Source: CAZHLD01 sp964533185
Lineage (GTDB): Bacteria; Acidobacteriota; Terriglobia; Acidiferrales; UBA7541
Assembly: GCA_964533185.1 (NCBI GenBank)
Contig: CAZHLD010000004.1
Location: 1-64,000, forward strand
Length of the DNA: 64,000 nucleotides
Direction: 5' to 3'
Under the pieces are notes generated by a model. It was not told where the DNA came from. It saw only the letters and a list, made by a program, of their open reading frames with translations, and did not search any database. Numbering within the stretch: position 1 is the stretch's first letter; each line of letters begins with the position of its first letter. Position numbers and translations under genes: made by a program. Positions 1 to 9,017 of the stretch are shown piece by piece.

Positions 1-204
1 TTGATTCATCGGCTCGACGCGGAGCATGGTTCACTCCTGCACGCCTACGAGGCAATGGGAAAGCCTCGATATCCAACGCAGAAACAGATCCAGGAGTTGA
101 GGAAGGCGGCTGAGCTGCCACCGCCACAATCTCGTTCGCTTTCGGGAGGGAAGCTAACACTCAAGCTCCCGCCCCACGGTCTTGCCTTGATTGAGATTCG
201 CTAG
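1..204 (+). CDS. C-terminus of GH39-type beta-xylosidase (cut by window edge)
   Basis: The reading frame is open at the left edge and ends at a stop at 202-204, so only the last 67 residues are present. The tail resembles the end of GH39 xylan 1,4-beta-xylosidases: a RLDAEHG stretch, then an AMGKPRYPTQKQ segment followed by a short beta-rich end (LTLKLPPHGLALIEI). Such enzymes release xylose from xylo-oligosaccharides. The catalytic residues lie outside the window. The neighbours (glucoamylase family, sugar-type symporter, GH31) fit a carbohydrate-use locus. The family call rests on the tail alone. Confidence 0.6.
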   Translation: MIHRLDAEHGSLLHAYEAMGKPRYPTQKQIQELRKAAELPPPQSRSLSGGKLTLKLPPHGLALIEIR

Positions 205-259
205 TCCGGTCGATCTGGGAGGGATTGCGGAAGTGCAGCAGATCTTTGATCTGGCAGAG

Positions 260-1576
260 TCAGCGAGTCCCGGCCGGGTCGCCGGGCCGGAAGCCAGCCC
301 GATCCATTCCTCGCTGAGCTTCTTCATTCTTCATGAAGGTATTCCAGACAAACTGAGTTCGGGCATTCTCGGCCATGAGAAGCGTAATGCCGGCGTTGAT
401 TCCGACGATGTCAGGCCCGAACCACTTTGTGTGGGGATTGAACGCATCTACGAACCCGTAGCGGGACCAGACTTTGTCGCCGAAGCGTTCACGCATTGTG
501 CGCAGCACCCGAAGGGTCTGCTGCGGCAGAAACGGGATCGAGCCGCCGGCTGCGCACGGCACCACAGTTCCGTCCAGGGGCCCCATCGGGGGAGGCCCGC
601 CCCACACCACGTAGCCACGCGCCGAATCCGAAGCGGTGATACCCCAAAGATCCTCGCTGAAATGAGGGAAGTGCTTCGCAAGGCCAATGCAGAAGCGTCG
701 ATGGACCTCGGTGGCAATGACCGAATTTGCGAAGTATTCAGCGTGCCGATCCCGCTTGTTTCGGAAGTCGAACCAGGCGTGCGAGTACTGATGGACGAAC
801 AACGGCGCAGGGGAGCCAATGAACCGGACCCCCTCGTACTCGAACACCGGCCGCTTCCAGGCGTCCCACGTCTCCGCCGGCAGGGGATGGGTTGGCGATC
901 CCAGCCCCAGCAAGTAGATCATCATCAATTCGCAGTAGATGTCCCAGCGGGTCTTCAGGAAACCGCCTTCGGGCGTCCAGCCGTGGGAGAGCAAGTTTCC
1001 AGCGGTCAGCATCCACGTCCAGTCCACCCGCTCATAGATTTGTTTGGCGAGGTGCTTGATCTCCAGGTCGTCGAAATGCTGTCGGCAAGTGAGAACGCCG
1101 CAGAGAAGAATCGTCGTATCGATCGAGGACACTTCCGATTGCCACGCTCGTTCGCCGCTGCGCATGTTTACAAAGTGATAGAAAAAGCCGCGCTGATGTG
1201 GCAGCCGCTTCCAGAGGTACCGCAAGGTGGCCAGGACGCGTGCGCGCGCATGTGCACTTGGAATGAAACCGCGCTTGTCAGCAATGCAGATTGCGGTCAG
1301 GCCGAAACCCGTGGCTGCAATGCTTGCGACGTCGCGGGTCTCAATGCCCTTGGCTTTGGCCCGGTCCCGGACCAATCCCGTGTGCGGGCTGGCTTGTTCC
1401 CAGAAGTAGAGGGAAATGGCTCGTTCCAACTCCTCCAAGACCTTTTCATCGCTTGCCGTGAGCTGGTATTGCGGCTCGCCTTTGACGTCCGCGGCCCACA
1501 GCCGATTCGCGCGCCCCGGCAAGGCCCCGATTCCGAGGTGAATTAAGAATGCGAGCAACTGACGCCGAGAAAACAT
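260..1576 (-). CDS. secreted glucoamylase-family protein (PF10091-like)
   Basis: This 438-residue protein starts with a twin-arginine-type leader (MFSRRQLLAFLIHLGIGAL), so export is likely. The rest fits the glycoamylase-like alpha/alpha toroid family. An N-terminal helical half (about 45-190) is followed by the conserved segments GWTPEGGFLKTRWDIYCE, FVHQYSHAWFDFR, WGITASDSARGY, GTVVPCAAGGS and IVGINAGITLLMAEN. Family members are thought to cleave beta- or alpha-glucans, and the substrate cannot be read from sequence. It converges on the GH39 gene with a 55-nt gap and is divergent from the symporter gene. Promoters for both should lie in 1577-1778. Confidence 0.8.
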   Translation of the reverse strand: MFSRRQLLAFLIHLGIGALPGRANRLWAADVKGEPQYQLTASDEKVLEELERAISLYFWEQASPHTGLVRDRAKAKGIETRDVASIAATGFGLTAICIADKRGFIPSAHARARVLATLRYLWKRLPHQRGFFYHFVNMRSGERAWQSEVSSIDTTILLCGVLTCRQHFDDLEIKHLAKQIYERVDWTWMLTAGNLLSHGWTPEGGFLKTRWDIYCELMMIYLLGLGSPTHPLPAETWDAWKRPVFEYEGVRFIGSPAPLFVHQYSHAWFDFRNKRDRHAEYFANSVIATEVHRRFCIGLAKHFPHFSEDLWGITASDSARGYVVWGGPPPMGPLDGTVVPCAAGGSIPFLPQQTLRVLRTMRERFGDKVWSRYGFVDAFNPHTKWFGPDIVGINAGITLLMAENARTQFVWNTFMKNEEAQRGMDRAGFRPGDPAGTR

Positions 1577-1778
1577 TGCTGACCCGATCTACTCCGCCCA
1601 GAGTTTACACTTTCTCTCTATATTCTCTACGACCTTGCCCTGTTTCCTGTCTTAGCGGACTCCCAGGTGTGCTTATGAGTTCTTTCAATCTTACTCGCAG
1701 GATCAATGGGGCAAACACCTGCTCATCTTCAGATGGCAAATCGCCGGGTGTGGTTGGTGAGAATCTCAGGGGGTAGCC

Positions 1779-3464
1779 ATGCTTCTTGCCGCAGCAACGC
1801 CCGCAACTCACCGGGTCTTGGGGACCCTCGATTTGGCCATCATCGGGCTCTATTTCGTGATCGTCTTCGCGATCGGATTCTACTTTGCCCGCCGGGAGAG
1901 AACCTCGGAGGACTATTTCCTAGCCAGCCGCAACGTGGGCTGGTTTGCGATTGGGGCGTCGCTGTTTGTTTCCAACATCTCGACCGAGCATTTCATCGGA
2001 CTAGCGGGCTCGGGCGCGACCTCCGGCCTGGCGGTGGGCCATTTTGAGTGGCTGGCCTGCCTGATCCTGCTGATTCTCGGTTGGGTATTCGTTCCCTTCT
2101 ACCTGCGCTCCAATGTGTTTACCATGCCGGAATTCTTGGAGCGACGCTTCAACCGCGAATGCAGCATCTACCTGGCCAGCATTTCGATCATTGCCTACGT
2201 CTTCACAAAAATCTCAGTGCACTTGTATGCCGCAGCCGTCGTGCTGGAGCGTGTGGTCGGCTGGAGCCCGCTCACCGCGGCCATCATCCTCGTCGTCGCC
2301 ACCGGGATCTACACGATCGCGGGCGGGCTATCGGCGGTGATTTACACCGACCTGGTGCAGACGCTGATCCTCATCGCCGGAGCTGTGGTGCTTACGGTAA
2401 TCGGCCTGGATCAGGTGGGGGGTCTGGCCGGTTTGCGCGCGGCCGTTCCTCCCGGCTACTTCCATATGATCAAGCCGATCAGCGACCCGGAGTTTCCCTG
2501 GACAGGGATCTTCCTGGGCGCACCGATCCTGGGTATCTGGTACTGGTGTACCGACCAGGTGATCGTGCAGCGCGTCCTCTCCGCGAAGGACGAAGGGCAC
2601 GCCAAGGCGGGCACGATCTTCGCCGGCTTCCTGAAGATCCTCCCGGTGTTCATCCTGGTGCTCCCCGGGTTGATCGCCTTTGCCCTGTATCCGCAGCTCT
2701 TCCAGATCGAAAATGGACGGGTCATGAACGGCGACATCGCCTACCCGACTTTGATCGTCAATCTGCTGCCGGCCGGATTGGTGGGGTTGATGATCGCAGC
2801 TCTGCTCGCGGCACTGATGGGCGCGATGAGTTCCGTCTTCAACTCCGCGTCCACGATAGTCACCCTTGATTTTTACAAGAAGCTGAAGCCCAACGCCACC
2901 GAGCTCCAACTGGTCACCTTCGGCCGGGTTTGCACAGGCATCATGGTCGTCTTGGGAGTGCTGTGGGTGCCCTTCATCCCCCTGCTCAGCGCCCAGCTAT
3001 TCATCTACTTGCAGAGCGTCCAGGCCTATATCAGCCCGCCGATCGCTGTCTGTTTCATCTTCGGCATTCTGTGGCCGCGCATGAACGGCACCGGGGCCAT
3101 CAGCTCGCTGCTGTTGGGCTTCGTGCTGGGAGCGGTGCGCTTCGTTTTTGAAGTGTGGGACAAGAGCCGCCACTTCACCTCGCCGGTGATCCGCTGGCTC
3201 GTGGACATGAACTTCCTGCACTACGCCATTTTCATGTTCGTGGTGTGCGCTGCCGTTCTGATTGTCGTCAGTTACCGAACACCGGCACCCGCGCGCGAGC
3301 GACTGGCCGGGCTCACCTTTGCGACGGTGGACGATAAGCTGGACACCACGGCCATCGCGGCGCGCAAGCTGGCCCGGGAGACGGGGCTCGAGCATCGGCT
3401 AAACCTCTCCTTCACGTTTCTGTTGCTAGTCACTGTGGTTGGCCTGTGGATCTATTTCCGGTAG
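1779..3464 (+). CDS. sodium:solute symporter (SSS/SGLT family)
   Basis: This 561-residue polytopic membrane protein has the SSS-family pattern. An early helix (LAIIGLYFVIVFAIGFYFA) is followed by RRERTSEDYFLASRNVGWF, a hallmark of the family, then GLAGSGA and about a dozen further hydrophobic segments including GIYTIAGGLSAVIYTDLVQ. Members couple sodium entry to uptake of sugars, myo-inositol or similar solutes. The vSGLT-like start and the flanking GH31, GH39 and glucoamylase genes make a sugar the most likely cargo. The next gene starts 16 nt downstream, so the two are probably co-transcribed. Confidence 0.9.
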   Translation: MLLAAATPATHRVLGTLDLAIIGLYFVIVFAIGFYFARRERTSEDYFLASRNVGWFAIGASLFVSNISTEHFIGLAGSGATSGLAVGHFEWLACLILLILGWVFVPFYLRSNVFTMPEFLERRFNRECSIYLASISIIAYVFTKISVHLYAAAVVLERVVGWSPLTAAIILVVATGIYTIAGGLSAVIYTDLVQTLILIAGAVVLTVIGLDQVGGLAGLRAAVPPGYFHMIKPISDPEFPWTGIFLGAPILGIWYWCTDQVIVQRVLSAKDEGHAKAGTIFAGFLKILPVFILVLPGLIAFALYPQLFQIENGRVMNGDIAYPTLIVNLLPAGLVGLMIAALLAALMGAMSSVFNSASTIVTLDFYKKLKPNATELQLVTFGRVCTGIMVVLGVLWVPFIPLLSAQLFIYLQSVQAYISPPIAVCFIFGILWPRMNGTGAISSLLLGFVLGAVRFVFEVWDKSRHFTSPVIRWLVDMNFLHYAIFMFVVCAAVLIVVSYRTPAPARERLAGLTFATVDDKLDTTAIAARKLARETGLEHRLNLSFTFLLLVTVVGLWIYFR

Positions 3465-3480
3465 GAGCGGCCGGGCGGCG

Positions 3481-4032
3481 ATGTTCACCATACACAGCCT
3501 GCGGTCCAAGGTCACCCGCGCGGATGCGATGGAGCGCTTTGCTGGCGGTGGGATTGCCGGCCTGCTGCGGCGCATGCGTGCGGGTCCGCTGTGTTCAGTG
3601 GCCGACGTTTACGTGCCGTATCGCCTCTACCGCGTGGAGGTCAGGAACGGGAAGCGTAGCCAGACCTCCTGGTTTGCCCTCGAGGCGGTTCGGGGGTTGC
3701 TGGACCTGTATCAGTTTGACCGCTTGCCGGATGCCACTGAACTTGTGGCCGTCGAGACCCGCAACCGCCCGGACCCGGCCTTGGAGGACTCCGCGGCTCT
3801 CCAGCTCTTGCAGGACAAGCTGCGCCGCATCATCTTCCAGTTGGGCTTTTTCCGGGTGCGGAACCTCGAGTTTCGCCCGACCCTGGTCTCGAGCGACCTG
3901 CATATCCCCTACTGGGTCGGTTTCTACGGGCGGGGGCAAGCCGCCCGGTTGCGCGTCCTGGACGCGGTGCGACAACAGTTCGAAGGCGGCAAGGCCCGCG
4001 CACTGCTTGAAAACTGGCTGGTCGGCTCCTGA
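3481..4032 (+). CDS. hypothetical protein downstream of the symporter
   Basis: I do not recognise this 183-residue protein. The ATG at 3481 was chosen because it follows the symporter stop by 16 nt with a purine-rich stretch (GGAGCGG) upstream; an in-frame start at 3439 would overlap the symporter. The protein is soluble, basic at its N-terminus, and has no signal peptide or transmembrane segment. Codon use matches the symporter. The position suggests an accessory role in uptake or its regulation, but no motif supports a function. Confidence 0.65.
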   Translation: MFTIHSLRSKVTRADAMERFAGGGIAGLLRRMRAGPLCSVADVYVPYRLYRVEVRNGKRSQTSWFALEAVRGLLDLYQFDRLPDATELVAVETRNRPDPALEDSAALQLLQDKLRRIIFQLGFFRVRNLEFRPTLVSSDLHIPYWVGFYGRGQAARLRVLDAVRQQFEGGKARALLENWLVGS

Positions 4033-4228
4033 GTTGCACAGGTTTTGAGGCTGTGCAGGCGTTTCTCACCAAACCCTAACGGGTGCTGAAAAACTCTCCC
4101 CAAGCGGTCATTTCGAGCGAGGCGAGGAATCCCTCCTTTGCAATCTTTCAAGAACAGAGAGAATCTTCGGGCCGGCAAACGTCGCCAGCGGCTCAGAATG
4201 ACACGGAGAAGATTTTTTCCGCCCCAGG
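4033..4228. repeat. convergent intergenic region with GAGCGA-type palindrome
   Basis: This gap lies between two convergent genes. At about 4109-4131 it carries an imperfect palindrome with the core ATTTCGAGCGAGGCGAGGAAT. It matches the short repeat seen at 42879-42902 and, with different stems, at 55591-55629 and 60226-60271. The hairpin could serve as a bidirectional transcription end, but no T-tract follows it. No coding signal is seen. Confidence 0.5.
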
Positions 4229-6661
4229 CTAATAGACAATCTGAATCTTCATTCCTGCGGACGATTCTGGCAGTGTCAACGTCACGTGATTTCTCTCCGC
4301 GTAGTAGCTCCAGCCAGTGACTGGGCGATTGCCCACGCGCACTTCTTTCGGCGCCTTTTCCATTCCGAAGATTTCCAGCCGCACATGCTGCCACCAGGGT
4401 TTGTATTTGCCCTGGTAGGCGGAGAGCGTAATTCCCAGCGTATCTCGCCCCGGCTGGCAGGTGTACTGGACGCGGAGGTAATCGCCCCGGGTGTAGGAGT
4501 AGGTCTTGCCGTCATCCAAGTAGAGCGAGCCGCGGCAGTCCTCTCCAGGGTAAACGCGCAGCTCGAGCGGGCCGTCGGGTTTTTCTTCGGTGTGCTGCAC
4601 CACCGGCTGTTGGGGCAGGATGGCGCCCGCGCGCACATAGACCGGCAGCGCGTCGAGCGGCGGCCTCACGCTGATGGGCTTGCCGCTGGCGTGTTTTGTC
4701 CCCGTCCAGTAGTCGTACCACTCGCCCGGCGGCAGGTTGACGTCATACGAGTCGATCATCTCGATGAGGGGTGGAGCCACCAAGATGTCTCGCCCAAAGA
4801 GAAACTGCCGGTCCTCGCCGTAAAACCCCGGTGCCTGCGGGTACTCGAGGAACAGCGGGCGCATCAACGGAATGCCGGTGCGGGTAGTTTCCTCGAAGTG
4901 GGTGTAGATGTAGGGCAGCAGTTGATAACGAAGCGCGATGTAACGGCGGCGTATGGCCTCGTGCTCGGGGCCATGCACCCAGGGCTCCTGGTCGGCGCTG
5001 CCTTTCATGGTGTGGTTCCGGAACATCGGCGTGAAGGCTCCCAGCGCGATCCAGCGCGTCAGCAGGTCGGGTGGCGGGCTGCCGTTGAAGCCTCCGATAT
5101 CCACACCAACAAAGGGATAGCCCGAAACGCCCAGGCCCAGCAGAGTGGGAACGGTCAGTCGGAAGTGGTTCCACGAGCTGGTATTGTCGCCCGTCCAGGA
5201 GGCCGCGTAGCGTTGCGCCCCGGCGAAGGCTGCACGGGTGAGCACAAACGGTCGCACCTCGGGCTGGAGGCGTCGGAGGCCCTCGAAGGTTGCGCGCGCG
5301 TTCTGCATGCCGAAGACGTTGTGGATGGCCCGGTGGTCCCGGGTCGTGCCGTCGTCCAGGCGGTGCACGGTGTCGAGTGGCATGGTCTTGTCCGCGCGTT
5401 CAAAGATGGCCGGCTCGTTCATGTCGTTCCAGAAGCCGGCGATGCCCATGTTTACGAAATCCTTGTACAGCGTGCCCCACCACTGGCGCGTGCGCGTCAA
5501 GGTGAAGTCGGGGAAGACGCTGTCTCCTGGCCACACCTTTCCAACGTACACGCTCCCGTCCGGGTTCTTCACGAAATGGTCGCCGGCCATGCCTTGATCG
5601 TAGGGCGGGTAGCCCGGCTCTTTCTTCAGGTGCAGGTCCGTGATGGCGATCACCTTGAATCCCTGCACGCCCAGGTCGCGGATCATGCCTTCGAAGTTGG
5701 GAAAGTACTCGCGGTTGATGGTGAACGGGCGGTTGCCATCCTGGTAGTCGATGTCGAGGTAGATGACATCAGCGGGGATTTTCTTCTCGCGAAACAGGCG
5801 CGCAATCTCGCGTACCCGCGCCTCGGGGAAATAGCTGTAGCGGCACTGCTGGTACCCAAGCGTCCAAAGGGGGGGCAGCGGCGTCCGCCCGACCAGCGCG
5901 GTGTAATCCTCCAGCACCTGTTTCGGGTGCGGGCCGTAGAAGAAGTAGTAGTTTAGTTCGCCGCCCTCCGCGCCAAAGGAATAGAAAGCCTCGGACTCTT
6001 TGCCAAAATCAAAGCTGCTGCGATAGGTGTTGTCGAAGAAGACGCCGTAGGCCACACCGCGCCGCAGGCCGATGAAGAATGGAATGCTCTTATAGAGCGG
6101 GTCGGTGGACTCTTGCCAGCCGAAGGCATCGGTGTTCCACATCGTGTAGGCCTGGTTGCGCCGGTTGAGCGGCCCGGCCTTCTCTCCCAGGCCATAATAA
6201 AACTCGTCCGCTGGCATCATCTTCCAGACGCGCAGGTGGCCCTGGTTCCATGCCATGGGGCGATGCGGGTAGTCCTGCTGGATTACGTTTCCTTGCGGGT
6301 CGAGGAAAGAAATCAGCAGCGGCGACCTCTGGATGCGCACGCGGATTCGAGCTGTGGACATCTCAACGAACTGCGGTGTGTCTTCCACAACTACTTTAGG
6401 AGGCGGCACGCTGTTCGGAACGACTGCCCAGGAAAGGTCTGCGGGAAAGTTGCCGTCCGGCGCGAGTCGCACGCGAATCACTGACTCGCCCACGGCCACA
6501 ACACGGACGCGTGCCTGCCCGGCCTCCAACTCCACCCCGTTCGGCATCGCCTCCACGCGGGTTACAGTCCCGATGTTTTGCCACCCGCTCGCAGCGGCAG
6601 CCACATGGCTTAGCAGCGCCGCTAGGATTCCGAGCAGTAGGGTGCGTCGCGACAGTCTCAT
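4229..6661 (-). CDS. GH31 alpha-glucosidase, secreted
   Basis: The 810-residue product starts at an ATG that gives a clean leader (MRLSRRTLLLGILAALLSH, ending near AAA), so it is exported. Upstream in-frame codons look non-coding. It has the GH31 order: N-terminal beta-sandwich (about 30-250), a TIM barrel with the nucleophile motif GFWNDMNEPA, the acid/base region SWTGDNTSSW and GVDIGGF, then C-terminal beta domains. Family members release alpha-linked glucose or xylose from oligosaccharides. It converges with the transporter genes. Together with the glucoamylase-family protein and symporter it forms a plausible glucan/xyloglucan-use locus. Confidence 0.92.
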   Translation of the reverse strand: MRLSRRTLLLGILAALLSHVAAAASGWQNIGTVTRVEAMPNGVELEAGQARVRVVAVGESVIRVRLAPDGNFPADLSWAVVPNSVPPPKVVVEDTPQFVEMSTARIRVRIQRSPLLISFLDPQGNVIQQDYPHRPMAWNQGHLRVWKMMPADEFYYGLGEKAGPLNRRNQAYTMWNTDAFGWQESTDPLYKSIPFFIGLRRGVAYGVFFDNTYRSSFDFGKESEAFYSFGAEGGELNYYFFYGPHPKQVLEDYTALVGRTPLPPLWTLGYQQCRYSYFPEARVREIARLFREKKIPADVIYLDIDYQDGNRPFTINREYFPNFEGMIRDLGVQGFKVIAITDLHLKKEPGYPPYDQGMAGDHFVKNPDGSVYVGKVWPGDSVFPDFTLTRTRQWWGTLYKDFVNMGIAGFWNDMNEPAIFERADKTMPLDTVHRLDDGTTRDHRAIHNVFGMQNARATFEGLRRLQPEVRPFVLTRAAFAGAQRYAASWTGDNTSSWNHFRLTVPTLLGLGVSGYPFVGVDIGGFNGSPPPDLLTRWIALGAFTPMFRNHTMKGSADQEPWVHGPEHEAIRRRYIALRYQLLPYIYTHFEETTRTGIPLMRPLFLEYPQAPGFYGEDRQFLFGRDILVAPPLIEMIDSYDVNLPPGEWYDYWTGTKHASGKPISVRPPLDALPVYVRAGAILPQQPVVQHTEEKPDGPLELRVYPGEDCRGSLYLDDGKTYSYTRGDYLRVQYTCQPGRDTLGITLSAYQGKYKPWWQHVRLEIFGMEKAPKEVRVGNRPVTGWSYYAERNHVTLTLPESSAGMKIQIVY

Positions 6662-6827
6662 CTTCGATCTCAGTTCTCCCAAACGTACTCTAATACAGCA
6701 GGCAAGAAAATGCCGACACATTGAGTTGACAGTCTGGCTGGATCGAAACTTTCTGTGCGGGATCCCCATCTGCACCAATACACATCGTTTGGTGCGGCAG
6801 GATTCGGATGAATCAAGGAATGGGGAG

Positions 6828-7295
6828 TCAGACAGATGCGGAGGCCCTTGCAGATGCCCTTTGGTACGCTGCAAGGCAACGCTGCACGGTTCCTACCGAT
6901 GTGCCAAAGCGATCCGCGAGGGCGCACAGGCTGACTTTTCCCGGCGCGTAGGCCTCTGCGATCGCGGTTCGTGTTCCTGGAGCCAAATAAGTGCGGGGAG
7001 GACGGCCTATACGCTTTCCCTTGACCCGGGCGTTTCTCATTCCTGCCTTCACACGTTCCACGATCAAGGCCCGCTCGAGCTCAGCAACCGCGCCCAGGAC
7101 AGTAAACACCATCTTGCCGGTGGGAGTGCTCGTGTCTACCTGCTCCGAGAGGGAAACAAACTCGACTCCAAGGGCGCGAAATGTCTCCAAAGCGCGTAGG
7201 AGATGAGATACGGATCGGGCGAAGCGGTCAAAGCGCCAGACCGCGATGGTATCAAAACGCCGGCGGTGGGCGTCAGCCATAAGGCGGTCAAGCTG
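6828..7295 (-). pseudogene. serine recombinase fragment lacking its catalytic N-terminus
   Basis: From about 7295 down to the stop at 6828 the frame encodes the C-terminal two thirds of a resolvase/invertase: a VWRFDRFARS motif, then FTVLGAVAELERALIVERV, GKRIGRPP and a C-terminal helix-turn-helix (LADRFGTSVGTVQRCL). The N-terminal segment with the catalytic Tyr-Ala-Arg-x-Ser motif is absent. The frame instead runs without a stop into sequence that matches the middle of a PIN-domain toxin. The protein cannot be an active recombinase as it stands. Confidence 0.75.
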
Positions 7296-7546
7296 CCCGA
7301 CGTATACTGCGAACGACAGCAATTCCTCTACGGCCTCAATTCGAGCCATTTTCAGTCCGCCGCTCGCGACCACTGCCTCGACTTGCCGTTTCTGCTCAGC
7401 GAGCTGATCTTGTTGAGTACCTCTTGCGGCACGTGAAAAACCAAGTCAGCGATCTGTGCAAGCAAATTCATCCCTCCGACGAGCGCGAAGTTGATCAGGA
7501 CGCAGGTATCGACACATGCGTCCAAAGGTCTTGCCGGAGCAGCCAT
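7296..7546 (-). pseudogene. broken PIN-domain toxin gene
   Basis: Starting at the ATG at 7546, the frame encodes a PIN-domain N-terminus (ACVDTCVLINFALVGG, with the first conserved Asp, then HVPQEVLN). Shortly after this the frame shifts. The second frame continues with QQDQLAEQKRQVEAVVASGG and RIEAVEELLSFAVYVG before it joins the recombinase fragment. The gene thus carries a small indel near 7410-7430 and has lost its C-terminal half, including later acidic metal ligands. The ATG lies 3 nt past the stop of the upstream gene, the usual toxin/antitoxin arrangement. Confidence 0.6.
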
Positions 7547-7551
7547 AAGCT

Positions 7552-7944
7552 CTAACCAGGGATGCGAACCCCTTCCTTGGCCGGCTCCGTCTCAACCTCG
7601 ATTCCGCCGAGAAGCGCCCTGAGCTCCTCGTTCGATATCTCTAGCTCGGACGCGATCTCTTTCAGCTTTGCTTTGCTGATTTCTCCGACCCGATACGCTT
7701 CCAGTGCCATGCTCAGGAGTTTGTGCTGGAAGGTACTCTCACGTCGCTTGAACCGCTGCCTGTTTGCCAAATATCGTTCGCCGAGCGCGCGACGAAAAGC
7801 GCTCGTTGCCGCCTGCTTCTGAGCCAGGTTCTCACGCTTTTCCTCCGAAGTACTCTACAGCGCCTTGAGCCGCCACAAGGCGGCCTCATGGCTCACCCCG
7901 AAGTAGAAAGCCAGATGCGCAACATCGTAAAACTGCAGGCCCAT
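7552..7944 (-). pseudogene. partner regulator/antitoxin of the PIN gene, with in-frame amber codon
   Basis: An open frame from 7770 to 7552 encodes 72 residues with a helix-turn-helix-like part (ISKAKLKEIASELEISNEEL). The same frame reads upstream through a region resembling the end of ImmA/IrrE (M78) proteins (YDVAHLAFYFGVSHEAALWR), interrupted by one TAG at 7855-7857. It probably derives from a longer regulator/antitoxin whose partner is the PIN gene 5 nt downstream. A shorter functional product beginning at 7770 cannot be excluded. Upstream of 7944 the similarity fades. Confidence 0.5.
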
Positions 7945-9017
7945 CGGCTGTGCAGGCCCACCTCATCCTCCGTTTCCATCGCCCCGGATCGGTACATCCG
8001 AATTCGGATGTAGCCGAAGCTTGGCAGTTCGAAAAACTCATAAGGGCGCTGAGCTCGCCAGCAGATAGATTCCGCCTTTTGGCCAGCAGGGATTCGCTCA
8101 TTCCCACCGACTTTTCACAAGCGGGGCCGTGGCAACGATAGGCTGGAAGGAGCCCTTTTGAGGCACTTTTGACCTTTTTGACTGGATTGGGAGCGATGAG
8201 CGCTGGGTGATTGATCGGCGAGAATTCTCAGGTTTTCAGAAGTTCAGATGTACCGTCTCAGGGGCACGAATGCCGGGCAGGAACCCGTGATTTCATAGGA
8301 TGTGGGCTCCTAGACTATTGTGCGCAGTTCATGCATTTCTGGGCGTGAGACGTAAAGTGCTGCACTCCCACACGTTTCCAGGGCCGACTAGCCAGGCGAG
8401 CCGCAGCCAAAGAGAGGTCAAGAACCCGATTCTTGGACGGTTCCGCCCTAAACCTTGCCATGGGCTTTACCGCGCGAGAATGTGCTTCGCGGGCCGTGAA
8501 AGAGGCCAAACTCCCCCTCTTCCACCCCTTTTGAGAGTCTGAGCCGACTTGTTGCCTTTGCCCCCCAAAGGGGCGAAAACGGAGCATTTGCGCGAATGCG
8601 ATTGCCACGCGTACAGCCTCGAAAACGGGGGAATAAGGGCGGCTTCAGGGCGTAAGTGACGGACAAGTCCGAGGGCGACAAAGGAGTCCTTTTGCGAATA
8701 TCGACTCTTTGGCTGCCCGGACGCTTTCATCCCCTTGGCTGGAGTTCTGGTCATTTCGCCCCCGGAGGTGCTGACATGAGGCAACGCATTCCCTGAGCAT
8801 GATGCGTGTCCTGTTCGAGAGCTGCGGCAAGCTCAACGAAATCCCGTTCTCAGCCCCGATTCGTCTCGGAGAGCCACCCAAGTGGGGATCGGTGATGATT
8901 CTCGCAGGCGAGTTTCCTTCCTCTGTTTCCTTGGTTATTTCCTGCCGCGAACGCGCACCTAGCGCAAGCCTGCCCCGCCAATATGCCATTGCGAGCAGCC
9001 CTTGCTCAGCGCGTCCG
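7945..9017. other. about 1.1 kb without a recognisable gene
   Basis: No open frame here gives a recognisable product or a good start. The longest frames (minus strand 8645-9067, 140 codons; 8467-8784, 105 codons) have irregular composition with scattered Cys, Arg and Ser and no motif. The stretch lies between truncated mobile and toxin genes and a decayed repeat. I read it as degraded accessory DNA. Confidence 0.5.

Noticed and set aside
191..1546. 451-codon plus-strand frame opposite the glucoamylase-family gene
   Set aside because: Irregular composition and no family features, while the minus-strand protein has a leader and conserved segments.
4286..5956. 556-codon plus-strand frame opposite the GH31 gene
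   Set aside because: The GH31 gene shows clear catalytic motifs. The plus-strand frame is Arg/Val/His-rich without motifs.
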